DNA of 64,000 nucleotides from an uncultured Acidimicrobiales bacterium (lineage in GTDB: Bacteria; Actinomycetota; Acidimicrobiia; Acidimicrobiales; SZUA-35). How positions within the stretch are numbered: the first letter of the stretch is position 1; each line of letters begins with the position of its first letter. Shown here one piece after another: positions 52,750 to 61,791 of the stretch. The translations under genes and the position numbers were made by a program. The stretch spans positions 62,001 to 126,000 of the forward strand of contig CAKZXA010000010.1 in assembly GCA_937922045.1 (NCBI GenBank), read 5' to 3'. The notes below the pieces were generated by a model. The model was not told where the DNA came from and did not search any database. It worked only from the letters and a program-made list of their open reading frames with translations.

Positions 52750-53550
52750 GTGTTCAACCATTGGCACTACGTCTGGTCGGCGGTGATGTTTTACACGCGC
52801 CTTCCGGTGCCCGGTTCAGCCCAGCACTCCGAACAGATCCTCAACAAGTCGCGCCAGTACTTCCCCATGATCGGGCTTCTGGTCGGTTCCATCGGGGCTG
52901 GCGTGCTGGCCGCGGTGGCTAGCTTCTTGCCGGCGAGCATCGCCGTGCTGGTATCGATGGCGGCGACGGTGCTCGCAACCGGCGCCTTCCACGAGGACGG
53001 CTTGGCCGACTGCTGCGATGGCTTTGGGGCCAGCCGGGATCCGGAAAAGATCCTCATCATCATGAAGGACAGCAGGGTTGGCAGTTTCGCCCTCGTCGGC
53101 GTGCTCCTCGTGTTCGGGCTCAAGTTCTCCGCTCTCACCTCGATCACCGAGACATCGTGGGTGCAGGCCACGGTGGCTCTTATCGCTGCCCATGTCCTCA
53201 GCCGGGTGGCCGCGTCGACCGTGGCCGATCGCTTGCCCTACGCCCGACTGCTGGACCAGGCGACGGGGGGTGAGAGCAAGATCAAGCCGATAGCGAGTGA
53301 ACCGCTTTCCATCGCCGAGCGCTTGTATGGGACGAGTTTCGCCCTTGCCCCGCTGGCTGCGGTCTGGTGGGCCTTCGGCTGGGTCGGAGTTATGGCTAGT
53401 CTCGCCAGTGCGGTTACGGTGACGGGGGCGTCCGAGATCTACCTGCGCCGCAGGCTCGGCGGTTACACCGGAGATTGTCTGGGGGCAACCCAGCAACTGG
53501 CCGAAATCGGTGTGTATCTAGCCTTGCTGGCGACCTTTGGGGGAGGCTGA
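52750..53550 (+). CDS. cobS: Adenosylcobinamide-GDP ribazoletransferase
   Basis: Membrane enzyme that joins adenosylcobinamide-GDP with alpha-ribazole to finish cobalamin, 266 residues and about six helices. FYTRLPVP near the start, the metal motif FHEDGLADCCDGFGASRD and GYTGDCLGATQQL are diagnostic. Start GTG 52750. The next gene starts 4 bp past its stop. Confidence 0.95.
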   Translation: MFNHWHYVWSAVMFYTRLPVPGSAQHSEQILNKSRQYFPMIGLLVGSIGAGVLAAVASFLPASIAVLVSMAATVLATGAFHEDGLADCCDGFGASRDPEKILIIMKDSRVGSFALVGVLLVFGLKFSALTSITETSWVQATVALIAAHVLSRVAASTVADRLPYARLLDQATGGESKIKPIASEPLSIAERLYGTSFALAPLAAVWWAFGWVGVMASLASAVTVTGASEIYLRRRLGGYTGDCLGATQQLAEIGVYLALLATFGGG

Positions 53551-53554
53551 TGAC

Positions 53555-54130
53555 ATGAAGATCGACCTGATCCGCCATACGACACCTTTGGTTGAACCCG
53601 GCGTTTGCTACGGTCAGGCCGATCTCGACCTTGTCGCCAGCTTCGACAGTGAGCGTGAGGCCGTCTTTGAACGCCTCGAACAACCGGTGGCCTACGCCGC
53701 CGTCTACGCCAGTCCGCTCCAGCGGTGCTGGCGGCTCGCTGAGTTTATGGAACCGGCCCCGGTCGCAGTGCCAGAGTTGATGGAGTACAACTTCGGTGCG
53801 TGGGAGCTGCGCCGCTGGGCCGACATCGATCGTTCGGAATCGGATCTCTGGTCGAACGATGTTGTCAATGTGGCCCCGCCGGGGGGCGAAACGTTGGCCA
53901 TGATGAAGGCACGCGTCGACGCCTTCTTCGATCAGCTCATCACCGACCACGGTGAAGACCAGCGCGTCGCTGTTGTCACCCATTCAGGCGTGCAACGTCT
54001 GCTGTTCGCCCGGGTCTTTGAGATTCCGCTTGAGCGCATGTTTCAGTTGCGCTTGGGCTTCGGAGCCGTGGTCACGATCGACTATCGGGATCGCTGGGAC
54101 CGAGCCGCCTTCACGGTGTTGAATCCATAG
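53555..54130 (+). CDS. cobC: Histidine phosphatase, likely alpha-ribazole phosphatase
   Basis: 191-residue phosphoglycerate-mutase-like phosphatase. The phosphohistidine motif is LIRHTTP with His8; YASPLQRCWRLAEF and VVTHSGVQRLL complete the site. The position after cobU-cobT-cobS strongly suggests it dephosphorylates alpha-ribazole 5-phosphate. ATG 53555 has a GGGAGG ribosome site. The gene name rests on context, as the family is broad. Confidence 0.85.
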   Translation: MKIDLIRHTTPLVEPGVCYGQADLDLVASFDSEREAVFERLEQPVAYAAVYASPLQRCWRLAEFMEPAPVAVPELMEYNFGAWELRRWADIDRSESDLWSNDVVNVAPPGGETLAMMKARVDAFFDQLITDHGEDQRVAVVTHSGVQRLLFARVFEIPLERMFQLRLGFGAVVTIDYRDRWDRAAFTVLNP

Positions 54131-54165
54131 AGTCTGTGGCTCGTCAGCTCGGCGTACCGCTCCGA

Positions 54166-55023
54166 TCAGATGCCGAGGTTGGCCGCAAACTCGGCCATGG
54201 CTTCGGCCGGATCTGAAGCCCGATCGAAGAGAAACGCTGGCACCGCGAGCCGATCGACACCTAGTTCGGTGAGTTCCTCGATCGAACCCGACGGGTCTTT
54301 CGTCAGTTTGGCACTCCCCGCGGTGATCTCGATCGAGGCCGGATCACGGCCAGCATCAGCCGCGGTTTGGCGCATGATGTCGATCAACTCTGGCAGGTCT
54401 CCGGTGCCGGGGAAGAACCCGTCGCCGATCCGCCCGGCCCGCTCAGCCGCCTTGCGGCTATGACCGCCGATGTGGATGGGCACAGCACCGTTGAAGGGCT
54501 TGGGGTTTGAGCTGACCTTGCTGAAGTTGACGAACTCGCCCTGGTGAGAAACGGCATCCTCGGACCAGAGGGCTCGGAGCACGTCGATATATTCGTCGGT
54601 TCGGGCTCCCCGTCGTGGCCAGGGGGCATCGAGCGCATCGAACTCTTCTTTCAACCAGCCAACGCCGATACCGAGGATCACCCGTCCTTCGGTGAGGGCG
54701 TCTACCGTGGCCACCGACTTGGCCAGCACTGCGGGCTGGCGTTGAGGCAGGATCAGGATGCCGGTGGCCAGCTTCAAGGTCGAGGTGGTAGCTCCGACGA
54801 ACGACAGCCAGGCCATCGGGTCGGGGATGGGGCTGTCGCCACTGCCTGGCATCTTGCCCGACGGGGAATAGGGGTAGGTGGACTCGTAGCCCTCGGGATA
54901 GAGCACGTGCTCGACGGTCCACAGCGACTCGAACCCAGCGGCCTCGGCCGCGGGGCCGATCAGCCGTGCGCCCGCAGCGGTAGCGAATCGTCCGGTGTTG
55001 GCGAAGATCATGCCGAGTTTCAT
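54166..55023 (-). CDS. LLM-class (probably F420-dependent) oxidoreductase
   Basis: 285-residue luciferase-like TIM barrel, in the same family as the protein encoded at 33706 but clearly different. It begins MKLGMIFANTGRF, has ESLWTVEHVLYPEGY, then TLKLATGILILPQRQPAVLAKSVATVDALTEGRVILGIGVGWLKEEFDAL, typical of the F420 LLM branch. VPIHIGGHSRKAAERAGRIGDGFFP follows. Substrate unknown. It converges with cobC at 35 bp. Confidence 0.9.
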   Translation of the reverse strand: MKLGMIFANTGRFATAAGARLIGPAAEAAGFESLWTVEHVLYPEGYESTYPYSPSGKMPGSGDSPIPDPMAWLSFVGATTSTLKLATGILILPQRQPAVLAKSVATVDALTEGRVILGIGVGWLKEEFDALDAPWPRRGARTDEYIDVLRALWSEDAVSHQGEFVNFSKVSSNPKPFNGAVPIHIGGHSRKAAERAGRIGDGFFPGTGDLPELIDIMRQTAADAGRDPASIEITAGSAKLTKDPSGSIEELTELGVDRLAVPAFLFDRASDPAEAMAEFAANLGI

Positions 55024-55079
55024 GTGGTTCCCCCTACTGAGACCAAGATCGTGATGTCGTCTGAGAGTAGTCCCAAGTC

Positions 55080-56339
55080 GTGGCTCCTACCTCAGCCGGG
55101 TCAGCAGCCTCAAAGAGATCCGCTAGCCACGGCGGTACCGTTGATCGGATCCCGTCTAGACCCTCGCCATACCCACAGCTCAAAATCGGGCCGTTCGTCG
55201 TGCTGATGTGCTTCCTCGTAGCGTCGTGTACTCAGACGGCTGAAGGCGGCGGCGAGTTGGTGCCACCGTCGACCACCAGTTCGCCGACCTCCGCCACCGG
55301 TTCATCGACCTCCGCAGCTCTGCTTTCTGTCCCACCGGATCAGTCGTTCACGGTGTACGTGAGCCTCGGTGGCGACAACAAAGTAGCCGTACTCGGTCTT
55401 GACCCCGATGGTGGGTTGACGTTGCGCGAGAACCTGGCGGTTGACGTCCCAGGACCGGCGGGAGCGATGGTGCTGGAACCCCTATCGAATCGTCTTCTGG
55501 TTGGCGTTGGAAACTCCATCGCCACTATTGCGCTCGACGGGCCGCAACCAATCCTTATCGGATCCACGCCGGTCGACGGGGAGCCCGTCTACATAGACCA
55601 CGCCCTAGACGGGCAACTGCTACTCGCCGCCTACTTCGGTGAAGACCAGGTTCGTAGCTACGCACTCGGCGGCAACGATCCTGCACCCCAGCCTTACCCA
55701 AGGCAGCAGGTGGACGACTCGGGGATCGAACCACACGCCGTCGTGGTCAACCAGCAAGGAACCAGAGCCTACGCCCCTCACCGAAACGGCGAAGCGGTGG
55801 TCGCATACTCGATCGAGCCAGCAGGAGTGCTCAAACGGATCGGTGCCACACCGACCGAGCCAGGCACCGGGCCACGGCATCTGGTGCTGAGCCCCGATGA
55901 TGGTTTCGCCTACGTGATCAACGAACATGCCGACACCGTCACCGTGTATGAGGTCGACGGTGTCGGCATGCTCCAAATCAGGCAAACACTCAGCACCCTG
56001 CCCGATGGGTTCGACAACGAGGCCAACACCGGCGCCGATATCCACCTAACACCCGACGGGGCATTCCTGTACACATCCAACCGTGGTCACGATTCGATCG
56101 CCATGTTCTCCGTCGGATCCGATGGGCTGCTCACCGCTCTTGGCCAGGTGCCGACCCAGCCGAGGCCGAGGGACTTTGGCATGTCTCCCGACGGCCGGTT
56201 CCTCGTGGTGGCTGGTCAAGACTCGGGGTTCGTCGAGGCCTACCGCATCGAGGCCGACGGTCGCCTGACCACGGTCGGGTCGGTAGCGGTAGGAGAACGA
56301 CCGGTTTGGGTCACCATCGTGGGCAACGACTCAGCGTGA
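55080..56339 (+). CDS. Lactonase-fold beta-propeller lipoprotein
   Basis: 419-residue exported protein of the YbhE/6-phosphogluconolactonase-like propeller family. A hydrophobic stretch ends in the lipobox LVAS-C50, so the mature protein is probably lipid-anchored. A Ser/Thr-rich spacer (about 58-83) precedes the propeller. Blade motifs recur: PHAVVVNQQGTRAYAPHRN, GPRHLVLSPDDGFAYVINE, DIHLTPDGAFLYTSNRG, RDFGMSPDGRFLVVAGQ. Start is uncertain: GTG 55080 gives a long basic lead, and GTG 55200 or ATG 55206 very short signals. The exported location argues against the cytosolic pentose-phosphate enzyme, so the true substrate is unknown. Confidence 0.82.
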   Translation: MAPTSAGSAASKRSASHGGTVDRIPSRPSPYPQLKIGPFVVLMCFLVASCTQTAEGGGELVPPSTTSSPTSATGSSTSAALLSVPPDQSFTVYVSLGGDNKVAVLGLDPDGGLTLRENLAVDVPGPAGAMVLEPLSNRLLVGVGNSIATIALDGPQPILIGSTPVDGEPVYIDHALDGQLLLAAYFGEDQVRSYALGGNDPAPQPYPRQQVDDSGIEPHAVVVNQQGTRAYAPHRNGEAVVAYSIEPAGVLKRIGATPTEPGTGPRHLVLSPDDGFAYVINEHADTVTVYEVDGVGMLQIRQTLSTLPDGFDNEANTGADIHLTPDGAFLYTSNRGHDSIAMFSVGSDGLLTALGQVPTQPRPRDFGMSPDGRFLVVAGQDSGFVEAYRIEADGRLTTVGSVAVGERPVWVTIVGNDSA

Positions 56340-56369
56340 GGTCGGCGGTTTCTGAGGAGAACCCTGCGC

Positions 56370-57524
56370 TCAACCCATGATTGAACGCTTCGCTACTTCC
56401 TCCAACATGACCTCGGTTGCGCCGCCGCCGATGGGCAGGATGCGAGCATCGCGGTACATGCGTTCAACCGGGGTCTCGCGCATGTAGCCCATGCCGCCGT
56501 GGAACTGCACACAGTCGTACATGACCTGGTTGATGACCTCGCACCCGAAGGCCTTGGCCCCCGACATTGCCTTGACGTTGTCGGCTCCCTGCTCACCCAT
56601 CCAGGCCGCGTGATACATCGAAGCTCGGGCCGCGTCGATTCGGGCCTGGTTCATAGCCATACGTTGGCGGATAGCGCCGAGATCGTAGAGATGACCACCG
56701 AAGGCCTTGCGCTCCTGGGTGTAGGCCAGGGTCTGATCGATGGCGGCCTGGGCCGCCCCAACACCCATGCCAATGAGAACCATGCGTTCGTTCTGGAAGT
56801 TCTTCATCGTCTCGTAGAAACCGCGGTGCACGGTTCCGAGCACCTGGTCGTCGGGGATGAAGACGTCGGTGAGAACGAGCTCGGCGGTATCGGAACACAA
56901 CCAGCCGTGCTTGTTCAGCTTCTTAGCCACCTCGAAACCCTCGGTCTCGGATGGGATCAAGAACATGGTGATGCCGTACTTATTGTCGGGGTCGGTCTTG
57001 GCCGCCAGGATCGTCATGTCGCCATAGACCGCATTGGTGATGAAGGTCTTGGTGCCGTTCAGACGCCACCCGTCACCATCTTTCACCGCACTGGTGCGGA
57101 TGCCGGCAACATCGGATCCAGCGTCGGGCTCGCTCACCCCGATCGACAGTACGGTCTGGCCCGAGACCACGCCGGGAAGCCAGCGTTCCAGCTGCTCGGG
57201 AGTTCCTGAGTTGACGAGGTGGGGCCCCGCCATATCGGTGTGGACGAGGACGGTCACGTCGAACCCAGCGAAAGTGGAGGCACCGAGGGCTTCGGAGAAG
57301 GTGGCTGAGGCCAGTGGCCCAAGTCCGAGTCCGCCGTGCTCCTCGGGGATACGAAGGCTGAGCATGCCAAGCTCACCCATCTGCGACAAGACCTGGCGTG
57401 GCACCTTGCCTTCCTCTTCCCAGGCTTCACCGTGGGGGAGTACTTCCTTGGAGACGAACTCGACCGTCTGGTCGTAGATGGCTTGGAGCTCATCGGTCAT
57501 GTAGATATTGCGGTGCCTACTCAT
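56370..57524 (-). CDS. Acyl-CoA dehydrogenase
   Basis: FAD enzyme that makes the alpha-beta double bond in acyl-CoA, 384 residues. LSIGVSEPDAGSDVAGIRTSA is the FAD/substrate motif, KTFITNA follows, and QFHGGMGYMRETPVERMYRDARILPIGGGATEV is the conserved C-terminal block. ATG 57524 follows AGGAG and overlaps the carboxylase alpha stop by 8 bp. The context (TetR, carboxylase beta and alpha) suggests a branched-chain substrate such as isovaleryl-CoA, as in the accD1-accA1-fadE19 arrangement of mycobacteria. Confidence 0.93.
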   Translation of the reverse strand: MSRHRNIYMTDELQAIYDQTVEFVSKEVLPHGEAWEEEGKVPRQVLSQMGELGMLSLRIPEEHGGLGLGPLASATFSEALGASTFAGFDVTVLVHTDMAGPHLVNSGTPEQLERWLPGVVSGQTVLSIGVSEPDAGSDVAGIRTSAVKDGDGWRLNGTKTFITNAVYGDMTILAAKTDPDNKYGITMFLIPSETEGFEVAKKLNKHGWLCSDTAELVLTDVFIPDDQVLGTVHRGFYETMKNFQNERMVLIGMGVGAAQAAIDQTLAYTQERKAFGGHLYDLGAIRQRMAMNQARIDAARASMYHAAWMGEQGADNVKAMSGAKAFGCEVINQVMYDCVQFHGGMGYMRETPVERMYRDARILPIGGGATEVMLEEVAKRSIMG

Positions 57525-59421
57525 TGGTTGTCTCCTGAGTGAACGTGATGAGAACTTGGTTTGATTCGACCTGGTCGCCGACGGCTGCCCGAACTTCGTC
57601 GACGGTGCCCGGCGCCTTGGCCGACAGGGTATGGAGCATCTTCATAGCTTCGATCACGACGAGGGCGTCGCCGGTCGACACGGTGTCGCCAGGGTTCACG
57701 TGAACCTCGGCTACCGCTGCGGGGAAGGGAGCGGCCACCGCCGAAGCCGAGCGGCCGGAAACATCGTCGTCGCCGGGTGCCCATGCTTCGGTGCGTGGCA
57801 CGACGGTGAAGGTCTGGGCATGGCCATCGACCTTGACGGTGACGGTACTCGGCGCTCCGAAGCGCACAACGGCTCGGGACAGGATCGAGCCGTCGGGCTC
57901 ATCGCCGGTGACCTCGTGGACGATGCCGTCATCGTCGAGCAGCGTGAGCGGCACGCTCGGGCGATGAGGGGTGAGACGGAAACTTTGGGCGCCGAGTCGG
58001 TGCCAGGGGTCGCTCGACGGGTCTCGAAACGCTGCTATCCAGGCCTGGCGGAATGCGGCCGCGGCCTCGTTGGCGGCGGGCGGTGGGGCGGGGGGCAAGG
58101 TGGTTTCGTCGAGAAATCGGGTGGTCACCCGCCCGTTCGCTACCGCCTCCTGATCGATGAGCCAGCGGTGAAAGCCGAGGTTGGTTACCAGACCCCCAAT
58201 GACGAGATCGTCGAGGGCGGCGGCTAGACGGAGGCGAGCCGCCTCACGGTTGGGGCCCGAGCTGATGAGCTTGGCCACCATCGAGTCGTAGTGGGGGGTG
58301 ATGGTGGAGCCTTCGACTACACCAGCATCCCAACGGACACCATCGGGAACACTCAAGGCGGTGATGGTGCCAATCTGGGGGGCGAAATCGTTGGACGGAT
58401 CTTCGGCGTTGATGCGAGCCTCGAAGGCGTGGCCACGAAAGGTCACCTCGTCTTGGGTGATCGCCAACTGCCCTCCACCGGCAACCGCCAGCTGCAACTC
58501 AACGAGATCAAGCCCGGTCACCTCCTCGGTCACCGGGTGTTCCACCTGGAGGCGAGTGTTCATCTCCAAGAAGAAGTAGTCGCCGTTCTCGTCATCGACG
58601 ATGAACTCGACGGTGCCGGTTGAGTCGTAGCCGATGGAAGTGGCCAGGGCTACCGCCGCGTTTTGGAGCCCGTTGCGGGTGGCGTCGGGAAGGTTCGGGG
58701 CTGGCGCTTCCTCCAGCACTTTCTGATAGCGACGCTGGACCGAACATTCACGGGTGCCGAGGTGGATGGTGTTGCCGTTGGCATCGCCAACGACCTGCAC
58801 CTCGACATGGCGGGGGCGCTGGATGTAGCGCTCAACGATCATGGAACCGTCGCCGAAGGACCGCTCGGCCTCGGTCGAAGCTTCGGTGAGGGCGGCGTCG
58901 AAATCACCCGGAGCGTTGGCGATGCGAATACCTTTACCGCCGCCGCCCGCCGCTGCCTTCACCAGCACGGGGTAACCGATGCGGTCGGCCGCCTTGGCCA
59001 GCTCGGCCCGGTCTTGGGATTCGTCGAAGCCGGGGATGATGGGCACCCCGGCAGCGGAAGCGAGGCGACGAGCATCAATCTTTGAGCCCATCTCGTCGAT
59101 GGCTTCAGGGCGAGGGCCGATCCAGACCGCACCAGCGGCGATCACGGCTCGGGCGAACTCGGCGTTTTCGGCCAGAAAGCCATAGCCAGGGTGGACGGCG
59201 TCCGCCCCGGTCGCTTTGACCGCCTCGATCAGCCGCTCGATCGAAAGGTAGGTCGTGGCCAGATCAGCGCCGCCGAGCAGGAACGATTCGTTGGCGTCAG
59301 CCACGAAAGGCATGGCCGCGTCGGGCTCGGCATAGACGGCAACAGTGGTATGCCCGAGCCGTTGAGCGGTGCGGATTACACGGCGGGCGATCTCGCTTCG
59401 GTTTGCGATAAGGATTTTCAT
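57517..59421 (-). CDS. Acyl-CoA carboxylase alpha subunit (biotin carboxylase plus BCCP)
   Basis: 634 residues that combine ATP-grasp biotin carboxylase and a C-terminal biotinyl domain. ANRSEIARRVIRTA opens the protein, GGGGKGIRIA is the ATP loop, EMNTRLQVEHPVTEEVTGLDLVE is the active-site block, and VVIEAMKMLHTL holds the biotinylated lysine. ATG 59421 has a strong AAGGAAGGAG site. It pairs with the carboxyltransferase encoded just upstream; 3-methylcrotonyl-CoA is the most likely acceptor from context, but propionyl- or acetyl-CoA are possible. Confidence 0.95.
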   Translation of the reverse strand: MKILIANRSEIARRVIRTAQRLGHTTVAVYAEPDAAMPFVADANESFLLGGADLATTYLSIERLIEAVKATGADAVHPGYGFLAENAEFARAVIAAGAVWIGPRPEAIDEMGSKIDARRLASAAGVPIIPGFDESQDRAELAKAADRIGYPVLVKAAAGGGGKGIRIANAPGDFDAALTEASTEAERSFGDGSMIVERYIQRPRHVEVQVVGDANGNTIHLGTRECSVQRRYQKVLEEAPAPNLPDATRNGLQNAAVALATSIGYDSTGTVEFIVDDENGDYFFLEMNTRLQVEHPVTEEVTGLDLVELQLAVAGGGQLAITQDEVTFRGHAFEARINAEDPSNDFAPQIGTITALSVPDGVRWDAGVVEGSTITPHYDSMVAKLISSGPNREAARLRLAAALDDLVIGGLVTNLGFHRWLIDQEAVANGRVTTRFLDETTLPPAPPPAANEAAAAFRQAWIAAFRDPSSDPWHRLGAQSFRLTPHRPSVPLTLLDDDGIVHEVTGDEPDGSILSRAVVRFGAPSTVTVKVDGHAQTFTVVPRTEAWAPGDDDVSGRSASAVAAPFPAAVAEVHVNPGDTVSTGDALVVIEAMKMLHTLSAKAPGTVDEVRAAVGDQVESNQVLITFTQETTNE

Positions 59422-59446
59422 CGTGGGTCTCCTTCCTTAATCTTCT

Positions 59447-61069
59447 CTACATCCGGTAGACGAGGCCAGGCCCGGGAGCCGGCTCGTCTTGGATGGCGGC
59501 GAGTCGCAGGCACAAGCCCAGGGCATCGCGGGTGTGGACTGGGTCGATGAGGCCATCATCCCAGAGTCGGGAGGTGGCGTAGTAGGGATCGGAGTGGGTC
59601 TCGTACTGATCGGCGACCTCTCGTCGTAGCTCGGCGACCTGTTCGGGAGTGGTCTCATCGCCCTTCATGCCGCCGAGGCGAATGTCGACGAGCACGGTTT
59701 GGGCTGTCTCTGCCGACATGGTGGCGATGCGCGAATTTGGCCAAGCAAACAGGAAGCGAGGTTGGAAGCCGCGGCCGCACATGCCGTAGTTGCCAGCGCC
59801 GTAGGAGCCGCCGACCAGCACGGTGTAGCGGGGCACGGTTGCGTTAGCGACGGCCGCTACCATCTTGGCTCCGTTCTTGGCGATGCCAGCCGCCTCGGAA
59901 TCGCGGCCGACCATGTAGCCGGTGGTGTTCTGCAAGAAGAGAAGCGGAATGCGGCGTTGCTCGCACAGCTCGATGAAGTGGGTGGCCTTGAGCGCCGACT
60001 CGGAGAAGATGATGCCGTTGTTGGCGATGATGCCAACGAGCTGGCCCCAGATGCGGGCGTAGCCACAGACGATCGAGGTGCCCCAGTCGGGTTTGAAGGG
60101 CGAGAATCGCGAGCCGTCGACCAGGCGGGCGATGATCTCTGTTGCGTCGAAGGGGATGCGATCGTCGGCCGAGATGATGCCGTAGAGTTCGGCTGGATCA
60201 TAGGCTGGTGGTTCTGGCTCGGCCACATCAACCCAGTCCTGAACATCGGTAACCCGCCGGCGGTTCATAGCTTCGCATCGCTCCCGCAGGAGACCGTACG
60301 CTTCCTTCTCCGAAGACACGGCGTTGTCACTCACACCAGAGACTTCGGTGTGGAGGATGGCCCCGCCGAGATCGTCGGGTTCGATGATCTCGCCCAGGGC
60401 AGCCTTCACGATTGGCGGGCCACCGAGGAAGATCCGGCCGATGCCTTCCACCATGATCACTTCATCGCTTAGGGCCGGCACGTAGGCGCCCCCGGCGGTG
60501 CAGCCGCCCAAGACGACCGAGAGTTGGGGGAGGCCTTGGGCCGAGAGCCGGGCCTGGCGGTAGAACGAGCCGCCGAAATGATCCTTGTCGGGAAAGATCT
60601 CGTCCTGGAGGGGGAGGAAGGCGCCACCCGAATCGACGAGGTAGATCACGCCGAGCCCGTTCTCGGCCGCGATGTCTTGGGCCCGGACGTGTTTCTTGAT
60701 GGCCATGGGGACGAGGGAGCCGCCCTTCACCGTGGCGTCGTTGGCGATGAACATGTAGGGCACGCCCCACACCGTTCCGATACCGGTGACGATGCCAGCA
60801 CCCGGTACCTCGTCGTCGTACTGGCCCCAACCGGAGAGTGTTGAGAGCTCGAGAAAGGGCATGTCGGCATCGATCACCATGTCGATCCGGTCACGGACCA
60901 TGATCTTGCCCCGGCCCAGATGTCGATCGATCGATCGCTGCCGCTTGGGCCCGCCATCGATCGCCCACCGCATCCGTTCGCTCAACGTTTCGGCCAGCTC
61001 ACGGCTGGCCTCGGCGTTGGTAGCGAACGGGGCCGAGCCCGTATCGATTCGAGATTGGATCTGTCTCAT
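59447..61069 (-). CDS. Acyl-CoA carboxyltransferase beta subunit (methylcrotonyl-CoA carboxylase-like)
   Basis: 540-residue crotonase-fold carboxyltransferase. The N-half contains LVDSGGAFLPLQDEIFPDKDHFGGSFYRQARLSAQG, the CTAGGAYVPALSDE oxyanion stretch and IFLGGPPIVKAALGE. The C-half has QNTTGYMVGRDSEAAGIAKNGAKM and GGSYGAGNYGMCGR, which best match the methylcrotonyl-CoA carboxylase beta group. ATG 61069 overlaps the upstream tetR stop by ATGA, so the operon is translationally linked from regulator to enzymes. Confidence 0.94.
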   Translation of the reverse strand: MRQIQSRIDTGSAPFATNAEASRELAETLSERMRWAIDGGPKRQRSIDRHLGRGKIMVRDRIDMVIDADMPFLELSTLSGWGQYDDEVPGAGIVTGIGTVWGVPYMFIANDATVKGGSLVPMAIKKHVRAQDIAAENGLGVIYLVDSGGAFLPLQDEIFPDKDHFGGSFYRQARLSAQGLPQLSVVLGGCTAGGAYVPALSDEVIMVEGIGRIFLGGPPIVKAALGEIIEPDDLGGAILHTEVSGVSDNAVSSEKEAYGLLRERCEAMNRRRVTDVQDWVDVAEPEPPAYDPAELYGIISADDRIPFDATEIIARLVDGSRFSPFKPDWGTSIVCGYARIWGQLVGIIANNGIIFSESALKATHFIELCEQRRIPLLFLQNTTGYMVGRDSEAAGIAKNGAKMVAAVANATVPRYTVLVGGSYGAGNYGMCGRGFQPRFLFAWPNSRIATMSAETAQTVLVDIRLGGMKGDETTPEQVAELRREVADQYETHSDPYYATSRLWDDGLIDPVHTRDALGLCLRLAAIQDEPAPGPGLVYRM

Positions 61070-61704
61070 GCACTGACCCCTGACCAGAATTGTTGGGTGA
61101 GTTGGGTGGCGAAGTGGTCGAGGTTGCCGCGTTCGGCATCGAACCATTCGATGGAGGAATTCATAGCGCCGAAGAGGATGAGGCGGGCGAGGCCTGTGTC
61201 GACGTCGGCTCGGATGGCTTTCTCGGTTTTGAGGTTGTCGAGCAGTGCCGTCCAGCGAGCTTCGTAGGCGTCGCGTACCGGCACGATCGCGGTGCGCACC
61301 GACGGGGGAGCGGTGCGAAAAGTGGTGACGTGGGTTGCGGTGTAGGGGCCATTTTCGAATAGGGCAGCGAGGTGGGCGCGCACATGAGCTTCGATCTGCT
61401 TGGGCCCGCTGGCCGCTTTGGGGCCAGGAGCCGATGCGGTGTCGAAAGCCTGCTGCATGATTTCGATGCCCCGCTGGAGGATCTCGGTTAACAACTCGTC
61501 CTTGGATGAGAAGTGGTAGTACAGCGACCCGGCCTTCATACCTACAACATCGGCCAGTTGGCGCAAGGTGGTAGCCGCATACCCCTGTTCGAGAAAGAGC
61601 GCGGCTGCTTCATCGACGATGCGTTGTCGGCCATCAGCCTTTGGGGTATCGGCGGCAGGGGCATCGGTGATCGTGGTGCTGCCAGTCTTGGGGTTAGAGC
61701 CCAT
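61066..61704 (-). CDS. TetR family regulator of the acyl-CoA carboxylase operon
   Basis: 212-residue repressor heading the carboxylase operon. The helix-turn-helix is ATTLRQLADVVGMKAGSLYYHFSSKDELL after a disordered N-terminus rich in Ala, Thr and Pro. A perfect 18-bp palindrome 12 bp before its ATG (61704) suggests that it represses itself and the three enzyme genes. The ligand is probably an acyl-CoA of the pathway; this is inferred. TTG 61707 is an alternative start. Confidence 0.92.
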   Translation of the reverse strand: MGSNPKTGSTTITDAPAADTPKADGRQRIVDEAAALFLEQGYAATTLRQLADVVGMKAGSLYYHFSSKDELLTEILQRGIEIMQQAFDTASAPGPKAASGPKQIEAHVRAHLAALFENGPYTATHVTTFRTAPPSVRTAIVPVRDAYEARWTALLDNLKTEKAIRADVDTGLARLILFGAMNSSIEWFDAERGNLDHFATQLTQQFWSGVSA

Positions 61705-61715
61705 CAAGGCACCCT

Positions 61716-61733
61716 ACCTAACGACCGTTAGGT
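61716..61733. promoter_or_regulatory. TetR operator candidate, 18-bp palindrome
   Basis: ACCTAACG-AC-CGTTAGGT is perfectly symmetric, with 8-bp arms and a 2-bp centre. It lies 12 bp upstream of the tetR ATG, between that gene and the response regulator gene. Placement and form match a TetR-dimer operator. Confidence 0.78.
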
Positions 61734-61791
61734 GTGTCAACGGCAGTTGGGCCGGATTGCGGCGATCGGAGGCCTGGGCCCTTCCAGAGCC

